NCBI GenBank assembly: GCA_964030475.1
Contig: CAXIPT010000012.1
Coordinates: 1,039,640 to 1,103,639, forward strand
DNA: 64,000 bases
Direction of reading: 5' to 3'
DNA from: Tethya wilhelma
Taxonomy: Eukaryota > Porifera > Demospongiae > Tethyida > Tethyidae
Below the pieces are notes generated by a model that was not told the origin of the DNA, searched no databases, and saw nothing but the letters and a program-made list of their open reading frames with translations. Positions 10,701 through 22,000 of this stretch are shown here, one piece after another (the stretch's first letter is position 1; the number at the start of each line of letters is the position of its first letter). The translations under genes and the position numbers were made by a program.

Positions 10701-11779
10701 ACAGCAGGTAGCCAGCTTGAGTATGGATGATGCCCTTGGGTTCTCCAGACTTCCCAGTAGTACCAGAGGTGTATATGATAAACAGGTCATCATCACCATT
10801 CATGGATACAGGGTCACATTCACTTGGGGCATGCTCCATAGCCTAAAGCAGTAGTCAGTATAACAACAATTACTTGTAATGAATTTGTACGTTCAAAAAT
10901 AGTGGCCTTAGGTAAATGTACTATACCTGCTACAGTATACTTGATCACAAGGCATAGGAAAATGGGAGAAGAATACACCTACCTGATCAAGGTCTACATC
11001 TCGAGGTTGAGTACAAAGTTCACTATCAGGGCAAGGGATTCTCCTGGTAACCAATACGTGCTTCACATTGTGCTGACAACCGTCCAGAGCCATATCAACA
11101 TTCTCCTTCAGATTGATCTTCTTTCCACCCACTACTCTCACATTAGCTGTGATGATGACTTTAGCTCCAGCTATACAAATATTATAGAGTGTATAATTTG
11201 TCAATAATAACAATAACTTGAACATAATATACTACTAATTAAAGCAAACTTACTATCAACAATCCTTTTTTCCAATGCCTTAGAGCCAAGTGAGGAGTAC
11301 AGGACACTGAATAAAATAATGTTGACAAAAGCATTGTAAAACAACTTTGCTACATAACGTTTGCTCTTACCAGTGCACAGCACCAATTCTGGCACAGGCC
11401 AGCATGGAGGCGGCTGCTAGAGGCATAGTAGGCATACAGATGATGACAATGTCTCCTTTTTGCACATCATTGTTTTTAAGAACATTGGCAACTTTGCAAG
11501 TCATCTCAAAGAGCATTCTATACAATGACAATACAAAAAGATACATGTACAATAATATTTAAAATAAACTTTCAGTCACAAATTTCCAAAACTACATCTA
11601 CACAATGTATGATATTACACATTAGAGTGACGACTTTTCACTCAAGATATTTCCGTGTTTCCTTCTTGACAAATTTAACAGATGTCATTAAATTATACTC
11701 TTCAGTTACCTGTAGGTAATGTTCTGGTGGTTGTTTGGTTCATCTTGCTCCCAGATGATGGCAACCTTGTCTGGCTGTG
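7703..11779 (-). CDS. ACS-2: acetyl-CoA-synthetase-like, 5' truncated
   Basis: The exons are 7703-7903, 7967-8100, 8801-8858, 8937-9058, 9164-9284, 9373-9497, 9585-9677, 9745-9897, 10098-10245, 10681-10842, 10983-11170, 11254-11306, 11371-11517 and a partial exon from 11710. Their lengths match ACS-3 exon for exon, differing only by multiples of three. The motifs are intact: A3 [17 protein letters not shown] (note the inserted SGE before PKG), A5 DTWWQTETG, A8 [13 protein letters not shown] and A10 LPKTITGKN with the catalytic lysine. The 5' part is missing. The exon with the AIIWE-type motif dies in a T-run at about 11770, and no ACAS_N exon was found up to the Death exon at 14.2-14.5 kb. 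The donor of the A3 exon is GTTCGT, weaker than in ACS-3. It is either a truncated gene or one with a rearranged 5' end. Confidence 0.75.
8202..8365. repeat. Dispersed repeat (taccgta-cagcggg type)
   Basis: It opens with TACCGTACAGCGGGAAA and contains several GCGAAATTTTCC and CACGAAAATTTTCCCC blocks. A close copy lies at 18723-18899, in a different intron of ACS-3, so the two are independent insertions. A related start occurs at 14552. Confidence 0.7.
8704..8768. repeat. Short hairpin element (cgttcccaggctc type)
   Basis: The arms CGTTCCCAGGCTC and GAGCCTGGGAAC flank a loop of about 30 bp, followed by aaggcta. Similar hairpins lie at 13877-13950, 32852-32916 and 51461-51537. Confidence 0.7.
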
Positions 11780-14191
11780 TTTTTTTTTGTGATGCAATAT
11801 TATATTATAATAATAAAATTATCATACTAAAAGGCAAAGACCTGGATTCATATGTTCATCTTGGACTTCCACAATCCCATTCACACCTATACACAAACAA
11901 AAAGCCATATGTATAGAGCAGTAAATAAATACTTCCAACAAGAGATACCAAGATCATTTTTAGCTAGCTAGAGTATTATGTAAAGATAGAATTTGTAATT
12001 AAGGTTCCTATAATACTAAGTTGATAGTATAAACTTCTTTGTTCTGTTCTACGATTATGTAAAAATGTATGCATGCCTATGACTGAATCTCTGTGCTTCC
12101 ATTCAACACAAATTCTAGATAAGGCACACCAAATCAATAGACGTGGCCTCGAAGCTAAGCGCTAAAAGAAGCACAAAAGCCTCAAATCTCAGCAACTACA
12201 GTGCTTTGGACGGCAAAAAATAATATTATGTCTACAAGATCAGTCAGAGTTATGAACATAAGTACCATCAATTTTGTCGCTAGAGCTGTCTTTCTTGAGA
12301 TTTCGATGGAACAGACAGACAGACAAAACGACTACTGTAATCCTCTGCATGTGCTACACACATGCCGAGGCTTAATAATTTTTTACACAGTCAAACCGCC
12401 ATTCTATCTTGTTTGTTTTCTTTTTACAATTTAGTCATTCCTACAGTGTACTTTTACAATGTTTTTTTACTTGTTTAATTTATTTAATTCCACGAATAAT
12501 ATTTAGGTTTGTGCGTATAATTATGATAGTTACTTGTATGCTATCAGCATGGATGTTATAGCTTATAATATATAATCTATGCAGATAAAAGTTAGGGATC
12601 TCAGGAGGCTGAAGCTGTATCTAAAAAAATTACTTGCTTTAATATTGCTCATCTAATCTTCTTATAGTGACAACTACATAATAAATGTAACAAAGTATTC
12701 ACCTCCTACATGTTGAAGACTGAAAGGTTACAGAGAGTTCAGCACAACCAGAAATCTTCAGGTATATATTGCAGGCAGGAAGCAAATATTTGGATTCCAT
12801 ATAACACACACATGTCTCTCTGGAAAACGGTCATTATTTTGAATTCTCAAGTAGCTTATGAATTATGCATGAGTGTAGAAAATGAATGGCTGTCATATGG
12901 AAGAGGAGCTTTTTGCCTTGTATCTAGTCACCTATAGAGAGACATGGAAAACCGATACCAAAAGCACGTGTAGACAAAGATACAGTACCACGTTTATTTG
13001 TTCAAGAATCAGCTTCTGAAAGTGAACAGTCTGAGAAAAGTTGAGCCATGATAGAAGAAGAAAAAGTTGGAAAAAAATTAAAGGTTTGGCATATTTAGGT
13101 ACTTTAGCAATAATTTTAGGCCTTGTTTTAGGCTTGTTAGAAAGAGAATGAACTATATAGTAGCTTATAAGAAGCCTTTTAGTAGCAAGCACTCAGTTTT
13201 TGCACAGTTATTCGAGTGAATATTTGTATTGCGCTAATGGGCCATCTGTGCAATTCCTATGCACCCTGTACTACTGTACTGGGAATACTCTGATCATGCC
13301 ATTATTGGATAAAGTACAACTCATGTAAATGGGTGGTTATAATAAATCATTTATACGCAAGCGTACATATGCACAAAATCGTGGGTCTCTTGCTACTGAT
13401 ATTGAATTAGACAGAACTAAACAAAAATAAAGATATAAATTTTCTAAACTACAGAGTACACTAAGCCTATACTGTACCAGGCGCTTGCCTACTGAGTTAC
13501 GCTACGTGGGGAACACCCGACTAGTGCTTACCAGCATGCTCAGTGCTTCACTATAATAGCGAGCTAAATCTGTTTTTGAGGCTTATTTTACTCTATCTCT
13601 AGAGGTAACAAACGAACCTGAGCATTTCAGGTCTAAGACGGCTCCAACATAATTCAAACAGTTTATTTTTGCTTCTTTCTTGACTCTTTTGTTGTCTTTA
13701 TGAAAAAGAAGTGAATTTTCGAGTCTTGTCACAACTTTACTTGCCTAATACTGGAAAAGCAGCCATCTTGCTGCAAGCTGCCAGCAAAACTTAAATTATT
13801 TGCATGGGCGCAACATAGCATCACGCCCACACACAATCAAATATGATGCAAATCTGACGTACTTCACATGAGGACATGTACCAGGCCCTCCCGATTTCAG
13901 CGTGAAACACTAATAAAAAAAAAGAGGGAGTGGCCTGGGTACGAGGCTAGTACACTTGTGGATCAGTCTAGCATACATTGTACATTCAAATAAACCACCT
14001 ACCACTCCCAGTGCAATGGCATGATGGAGAGGATGAACTGGACACTCAAATAAGCAATGCTGCGCAAGCGTGCTGTGAATTTGGAGCACAGTTGGACTGC
14101 TTTCTACCAGGTGTACTCTGGGCATATCATAATACACCCCACGAGACTACTAAGGAGAAGCCATCGTTTCTTCTATACAGAATAATACTGA
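11780..14191. other. Repeat-rich gap between the ACS-2 core and the Death exon
   Basis: No coding exon is recognised, and I looked specifically for the ACAS_N exon and the middle domain that ACS-3 has. 12370-12480 resembles 44280-44390 and 56750-56870. 12600-13320 is a copy of the element at 62797-63415 and, in reverse, 43190-44020. 13877-13950 is a short hairpin with arms near GTACCAGGCC and GGCCTGGGTACGAGGCTA. Confidence 0.6.
12600..13320. mobile_element. Dispersed element, family of 62797-63415
   Basis: It shares long colinear identity with 62797-63415: tattcacctcctaMATRTTGAAGACTG, then tttgttcaagaatcagc, then tattgcgctaatggg. It ends at a palindromic cagtactactgtactggg-like terminus. The 43190-44020 copy is in the opposite orientation. 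No transposase is visible, so it is non-autonomous. Confidence 0.65.
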
Positions 14192-14213
14192 TTACAAACC
14201 TCTTTCTTTACTA

Positions 14214-14515
14214 GAGTCACGAAGATAATCTGCCAGCCGTTTCATTAGTGGTGAAGAATCTTTTAGTGTACTTAAACACGATATCAACCCAGACCACTTT
14301 GACTCCTTATTCTTCTCCATCCACAGTTTCAAGAAAGTCTCAGTGTTGGTATCTTGAGGGACCTCCTGAGGAGAGAGGGAGAGACATCTAGCTACCTCCT
14401 CAACACCATGATGATCACTGAGCCGAGTGGCAATGGAGTGTAGGTCCTCATCAGTGATGTCCCTCTCCTGACACGACTCCCATGTCTCAGGATCAAACTC
14501 CTCTGGGCAACTCAT
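14214..14515 (-). CDS. Death-fold exon, probable 5' exon of an ACS gene
   Basis: The frame starts with ATG at 14515 and encodes about 100 residues. Helical segments follow Death-fold spacing: DEDLHSIATRL, HGVEEVARCLSLSPQEV, ETFLKLWMEKN, SGLISCLSTL and MKRLADYL. A good donor (GTAAAG) lies at the 3' side, so the exon probably ends inside RDSS. It lies upstream of ACS-2 on the same strand. A broken copy of the same exon lies at the 5' end of ACS-5 (36250-36572). ACS-3 has a different Death-like exon in the same position. I infer that it is the N-terminal exon of an ACS gene. The 2.4-kb gap to the ACS-2 core lacks the middle domain, so whether it is still used is unknown. Confidence 0.65.
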
Positions 14516-14551
14516 AGCAATGACTATTGGGATGTGTAAAACAAAATTATA

Positions 14552-15206
14552 TACCGTACAGTATAGCGGGAAAGTTTTCAGGGTTTAATATAACTTTCTC
14601 AGTTTTTGCGGATCATGATCCATCCATGAAGGTTTTTATCTGCGAATTTTTCCGTAATGTATTGTACATTAAGGGGTGGCCACTCCCTTAGGCACTGTAC
14701 TTAGATCCGCGACCAGGGTCACTACAAGGCCACTGGGGTTTTTTCGATGTGGTCGCTCGGTCACGAAGCAAAATTTGGTTGCTCCACGGTCACCAGGTCA
14801 CAGAGCCAACAAAACCAAGAGAGTCGATTCAGAGAAATATATATTATCCACAAGGCTTACAGGCCAAATTTAGGCTGTCATGAATTGTGACCCCGGTCAT
14901 GGATATAAGTACAGTGCATATGGGAGTGACCACCCCTTGTACGTATGGGCTCACACATCTCATGCGCGAAAGTTAAACCGCAAAAAATGTTTGACTAGAG
15001 AGATCTGTGAAAGTTTGACACCAGAGGAGGTTCGACACAGTTGACCTTTGCTTGATCTTTTGTAATTAAAGTCCTCCACGCGCACGTATAATGTATTAAA
15101 CACATGCAGGACGTGGAGGACTTTAATTGTGAAAGGTCAAGCAAAGGTTAACCGTGTCGAACCTCCTCTGGTTTGACACCGTGAAACTTTCCCGCCATAT
15201 TGTATA
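14552..15206. mobile_element. Inverted-repeat element with nested foldback
   Basis: The outer ends are TACCGTACAGTATAGCGGGA on the left and a matching complement (tttcccgccatattgtata) on the right. Inside, 15016-15080 and 15110-15172 form a foldback with near-identical arms containing CCAGAGGAGGTTCGACAC and AATTAAAGTCCTCCACG. No coding capacity is seen. Confidence 0.7.
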
Positions 15207-18200
15207 GAATAATTTATGTCTAGCAGTAATGATTCCCCACGAAAAACTCCCCACCGAGCTGCATGCATGGCTAACAGCTAGCTTCTGAGAAGCCAATCTA
15301 AACACTTTGTAGGGTTCCCAATATAAAAAATGAACTTGCGACTTTTGAACATATAGAGTAGGTTGGTACTTATACCTGTGCACCTCTGTTTCCAGATCTC
15401 AGTTGCTGAAGTAAAGTAAACTGGAAATTTAATATTGCATTGTCAGCAAAAATTGCGCATTTTTTACCGCTCAAATTGCGATTATTTGCAATTTTTACTT
15501 ACAGGCAAGAAAGGCGAGAATTCCTCCAGGTTGGATTATTTAGGGGAGGGTTCTAACAATTCAATGGTAGAGTTGAAATGAGCCTAAAATTAATTATTAG
15601 TAACCATCTGGTTGATTCTGCTGAAAGTACATAGTACAAAGTCGCTTGTTGATTGGGGGCAACTAAGTTTGAAGGTGTGCTGATTTAAGTACCACCCTAC
15701 TCTACAAAATGCATGGATTATAAGTTGTTCAAAAGTCGCATATTGATTTTTCATAGTGGGAATCCTACATTTTGCAGTGCTGTTTTTGGCTCAATGAGTA
15801 TCCTAACTTTATAGCCATTCTGGAACTAGAATTATGCTTCCACCATAGATAATTATGGAGTGCGACCATATAACTTATGTATGGCTCCACCCACAGTAAG
15901 CTACATGTAGCTGTACACCTAATACATACCTTTTGTGGCTTTTCACCATCTCATCTACGCCAGCTGACGAACAGCTAGCTTCTGTGAAGTCAATCTAAAC
16001 AATTTTCAGTGCTGCTTCTACCTTTATAGTACTGTGGTTCCTGCCTCCTCCCTCCTTCACAAGCGAACAGCGAATATCGAATATCGAATTATGATTCGAA
16101 TAAACCCCGAATATCGAGTTGGGGCGTAGTTTACGGAAATCCGCAAAACATTCCGTACATGCATATTATTATCTTACTTCACGTGCGCACAACTTTGCGC
16201 ACGCGCAGGAAGCCGGCCCAGATCTATCATCATGAGCATTGTATAATACTGCATGAACATTTCAGACATTGCCCAGTAACTGACTCAAGTTTGGATATTT
16301 TGAACCGCTGAATAATGAGTCACTTGCCTTGGTGAGTATAATTATTTAGTAAAAATTTCACTAAAAAAGAGCAGTGTAGGAATGGGAGTGCTGTAAAAGT
16401 AAGGAAACAAGGTATGCATGTCACAATTTCGGCACATGACTATATACTTCATTTTCATTTTTAAGTTCCTCATGCATCCTGTCATATCAAATATTAATAA
16501 TTATGATTCAAACAATGCTGTACATGACGGTTGATATAATAATATAGTTTGAAGTCATAGATTGTGCACATCAATCAGTATGGTGGCTATGAGCGCTGCA
16601 GGCAACCTAGGCAATGTTGTTTTAGTTTAATTAACTCTCAAAACCCTTGGTTTAGATTGCAAGACTTGGGCTTTAAAATGAAGTAGTCAATGCACTGTAT
16701 ATTCCATACAAACCGAATGATTGGTCAATAAGTGTTTTCTTGCCCTGCTATACTATGGTAAAAAAAACTTCCTGGCAACAAACAACTGGCACACTATAAA
16801 TAGCTAGCTTCGTAAGTTGCAAGCCATTTTTTTTGAATTTCTCGATCTTTCAACAACAACGTATCCAGAAAAAGACATTGAACTCTTTCAAGAAACTTGA
16901 ACTGTCCCGGAAAAAACAATTCTATCCAGAAAAAGACTTAAGTTTCTAGAAAACTGTTCTGAATGTACCTGTAAACAGCCAAAAGAAAACACTCTGCTGT
17001 TTCACATCGCTATAGCTAAAACAGCAACAGCATGGAGCGTGGGACAGCAACGGGACACAATATAAAATATGTTTATCACCATAAAAATCTAGCAATACAA
17101 AGCTAAACCTTCAAACTTGCTCAGAAGCTCTCTAATTAGACAGATTACCAACAGCTTGTGTGGCCTAAAGCTCACAGAACTTTCCTATAGCACTATTTGA
17201 GAGCATTAATCAGAAGCTACACCCACGCATTTTTTTTTGCCTAAATGTGTCAAAACAAGAGCTAGAAAGCTTTTAAAACATATTATAATCATGGATATTA
17301 TAATATCTATAATCAATGCAGCCATCTTTGGAGCTAGAATTCAAAGGTCGTTATATCTATCCACGTGGCACATGCGCATTAGCAAACTCTTACTTCCTGC
17401 TACTATACTCAAGTTTTTTTTGGCTTTGTAGAGACAAACCAGTCTCTGATAGCCTCCACACTTAAAAAAGTGAATGAACAAGTATAGTAAACCTTGCCAC
17501 AGAGTAAGGCATATCTAGCTAGAGGCTGCAGCGCTGCACATGTATCAGTATGGTACTATACAACCAGCACTATAATAATATTATTATACCTTAGAATTCC
17601 TGAGGTATGGAATTTCCATACCAGAAAGTATCCAAGCAAAAAATTTTTTTAAAAAAATCTAAAAAAAAAAAAAAAAATTTTGAAGTGTCTAAGTTTTCAA
17701 GTATCCAATGGGCAGTGGTAGAATTAATGAAAAAACACAAGACTAGGAATTAACTTCAGTACACAAAAACTCTTATCTTTACAAACAATCCCAAAACTAT
17801 AATCCTTCTTCCAATACTCACTCAGGCAAGTCTCCATAGTAAATTGGAAAAGGGATGAGTCACTCAGGAACCTAGTCTTTGCCTCAGAATGTACTATGAT
17901 CTTTCAACATAATTATATGCATGTGTATAATTATAATTTCTGAGAAATAAGATTAGCAGTTTTAAGTGGCAATGGCTCTGTGCACATGCCCATCACCACT
18001 TTCATTCAGTGTCAACCTCAAATCTAAAGAATATCTGCCCTAGTTATGAAATTGAGGGTGCAAACATTCATTATGGTACTATAAGTTAAAATACATGCTT
18101 ACAAGCTTGCAAAATCTATATATACCAACCATATGACAGTTATCTCAATAATATACAAAAATGAACATATACATTCATCAACAGATCTAGACATACATTG

Positions 18201-18320
18201 ACTACAGTAACAGAGAATGCAACCACAATAGTAGACTGTATTACACTCAGATTTACATGTAAAAGATAATAATTTTGTTATACCAACATGTTTCTAGTAA
18301 CACAAATATTTAATGTGCCA
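15207..18320. other. Repeat-rich intergenic DNA
   Basis: No gene is recognised. 16330-16460 carries one copy of the terminal sequence of the foldback at 41770-42170 (agtgtaggaatggg; caatttcggcacatgac). 17030-17490 matches 41300-41775 in diverged form. 17505-18320 is the duplicated 3' spacer of the ACS/kinase unit. Confidence 0.55.
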
Positions 18321-18973
18321 TTAGCACTGTAGCAGCAGTGGATGTGTAGTACCTAAGTTGGAGTGACCATACCTCTCACTGTAGGTCTTCATTTCCTCAT
18401 CAGTAAGACCCAAACAGTGACTATCTATGTTGTGATAAAATTCGTGCTGAGCTATTCGTTTCAGTGTTGGACGAATGTTCTTTCCTGTGATGGTCTTTGG
18501 TAGGTTCCGATATCCAGTGAACTATATGGTAGCAAACATAAACCCATTAAAACAGAGTAAGCATATGGATATCATAATTAATGGCAAAATGACCATGCAC
18601 TGTCTTAAATCAAGACAAATACCCTTGTATATATCAAAGCATCTGGCCTTTTGGTCAGATAAAGGCCTCTGCCTAGCTTCCCCAAAAATTTTGATGAATG
18701 GCTTATTAATACTGCATTATAGTACCGTATAGCGGGAAATTTTCGTGGGGGAAAATTTTTTGCGAATTTCGCGGTTTGGCAGCTTTCCGCGAAAATTTTC
18801 CCCCATGAAATTTGTAAGGTATGTGGTCGTCACGTATAGTTGAGACGCAATCCACGAAAATTTTCCCCGCGAATTTCTATTCAAGATGAAAACGCAAAAA
18901 TATTATCCATAGAGTAAGGCTTCTAGATTCTTCTTGGCACAAAACTTAACACACACATAATAGATGCAAAAAG

Positions 18974-19020
<47 letters not shown>

Positions 19021-22000
19021 GAGAGAGAGAGAGATCGAGTACTTACAATAAACTTTTCTGGAGGTGGAAGGTTTTCTTTGTTCAGTTCATCTTTCATGCA
19101 TTTAGCAAGATGCTGTTGCTGTTCTTGTTTGATAAGAATTTCCTCCAAAGTAACTCCAACAAATGCACAAGTAGAACCCTGATCTACAAATTAAAGTAGG
19201 ATGCTACTCAATATAAATGTGTCACAATGTGCTACTATATACACTATAATAATTTATGATTATGATCATTAAAGTGTTTTGCCTTCAAATACCTAGTAGA
19301 TCTATAACATAATGCTGAATCTATACATTAGTTTTTTTACACTTATCTAAAATTAATGTAAGTGCAAATTGCCACGATGTGCCCTAAATGCACAGCTTAA
19401 AGAGTCAACACTATATAGATTCTTCTAATTTGACACAAGTTTCAGAATCAGTATAATTATAGCCATGCATGATTGCTTCACTACCATAATTAATTTTACC
19501 TCTTGAACTTTGGTATTCCACTAATAGTGTTTCGTGGATGCAATCAGAAGCAGATTCCTAAAGAGAAAATCGCATTAGAGCCACACACATAAATGGTGAC
19601 GACTCCTTACCATGACACTTTCAATGTGTGGTACATCAGCCCAGACTCCCTTGATACGGACAGCATCATCCACTCGGCCAAGAATATGAGATAGTGTGTC
19701 AAGCTCTGCCAGATCATAGGTGTAGTAATGCCCTGAAACATTAAGATAACATGATGTATGTGAAGGGCATTAAACATTAAAGTTCACAAAACCATACTAT
19801 TCCATGCTATGCGTTAATCAAAGCTCACCAGGATACTCTGTGAAGTAAGCTTCTTTGAATGACTCAACAGGTTTCATTTGAGTGCTTTGGATTCCTTTGC
19901 CCATTCCTGGAATTGTTCTCTTTAAACAGAGATGACCTTTGTTGCCTTCCTGCAAATTAACATAGTGTTCTACACTTAAATAAGAAGCTCATGCACTTTT
20001 CTAACCTTAGTAGCTAAATACAATAGTCTATATATATATACACCAACATACCTGGGAAAGGAGGACTGGCTCCACACCAAAGAAAGGAAAGTATTCATTT
20101 GATGGATAGTGAGCAGGTTTGTATTTTTTATCACTTGGTGAGTAATATTTCACTGTTGCTACACTGCCAGTTTCTACACAGAATTAAATCCTCATGTTAT
20201 GCGTAGCTGTTTAGCTAAGCAGAATTCTTTAAAACCGATTCTGCTCAATGAATATGTATATCATCAACTATATATACCTGTTTGCCACCATGTGTCAAGA
20301 ACAGTACATTTGTCTGTTCCCAGATGTTTTCGGTACCAATCCAACACAAATTTTTGAAGGGGCTCACCAGCTAATAGTATGATTAAAGCATTAATCTCGA
20401 ATTTTAGTGACACAATAGTTACTGCTATTGTATCTGAAACTACCTGCTGCAATGATCCGAAGTGAAGAAGTATCATACTTCTTTCTTTCTCCTTTGAGAA
20501 CACTACGCCCTTGAGCTATCATTAGAGACTTCACAACAAAAGGAGTGATGTAGAACTGGGTGATTTTAAGGCGTTCAATTATCTCCCAGTAACGCCCTGA
20601 ACACAGACAACACATGCACCTAAACTTTATACATAACGTGTAAAACCTAGGTCTTAGACTCTACAAACAAGCAACACGTATATCCGGCTGCATAGCTAAG
20701 ATCTATGCACCTAAATTATGCATAATAAATCTACAAAACAAGCCTCACGTATATCTGGCTGTGTTTACAATGTGTGAAGCTATATATAAGTTGTACTTAC
20801 AACAATTAGGGTAGGTAGCAATACTTTCAAAGAGCACAGCTGTTCCACCATTACACAGAGGTCCATACACAACACAGGTATGACTAGGTATCCATCCCAG
20901 ATCAGACATGCATCCGAACACATCATCAGGTTTATGGTCGAATATGAACTGGAGTTAAAGGTTGGACAAAAGAGTTAGGCATACTGAGCTCTGACATAGT
21001 ACTGCTATAGATTGGGATATTTTCACTATTAAAAATTGCTTTGCTACACACGAGAGTGGTAAAACATGACATATTGGGTGATCTATACCAAATTGGTCAA
21101 AATAACAATATTAGGCACACGAAAATTAAACAAGTGAAAATTTTTAACAGCCAAAATTTCCCAATATACGTTTTACATGCAGCAAAGCAATTCCCATGTT
21201 CTTGCTCAAAAGTCTTTGTTATACATTCCAATTCAGCTTAAAGAATGCCGGAACACATGTCAATTATGATATGCTTCCATGAACACAATAATTATTGTAG
21301 CTGCAATAACATCAGGCTGTGAAAATGACATTGTAAACATACCTTGAGTGTAAAAGCTGCATACAGCAGGTAGCCAGCTTGAGTGTGGATGATGCCCTTG
21401 GGTTCTCCAGACTTCCCCGTGGTACCAGATGTGAAAATGATAAACAGGTCATCATCGCCATTCATGGATACAGGGTCACATTCACTTGGGACATGCTCCA
21501 TGGCCTAAAGCAGTATAGTCACAAGAACAACAACAAAACTATCAAGCATACTGTAACAGATATAATACAGTTATAAGTAAGAACACTATTAGCAGCTAGG
21601 TACTAATTTACCTGATCAAGGTCTACATCTCGAGGCCGAGTACAAAGTTTACTATTAGGGCAAGGGATCCTCTTGGTAACCAACACATGCTTCACATTGT
21701 GTTGACAACTGTCAAGAGCCTTATCAACATTCTCCTTCAGATTGATCTTGTTTCCACCCACTACTCTCACATTAGCAGTGATGATGACTTTAGCTCCAGC
21801 TATACAAACATTATAGAGAATGTTGAATATCTACTAATTAAAGCAAACTTACTATCAACAATCCTTTTTCCCAATGCCTTAGAGCCAAGTGAGGAGTACA
21901 GAACACTGAATAAAATTAATGCTGACTCAAGCATTGTAAACCAACTTTGTCACATAATGTTTATTCTTACCAGTGCACAGCACCAATTCTGGCACAGGCC

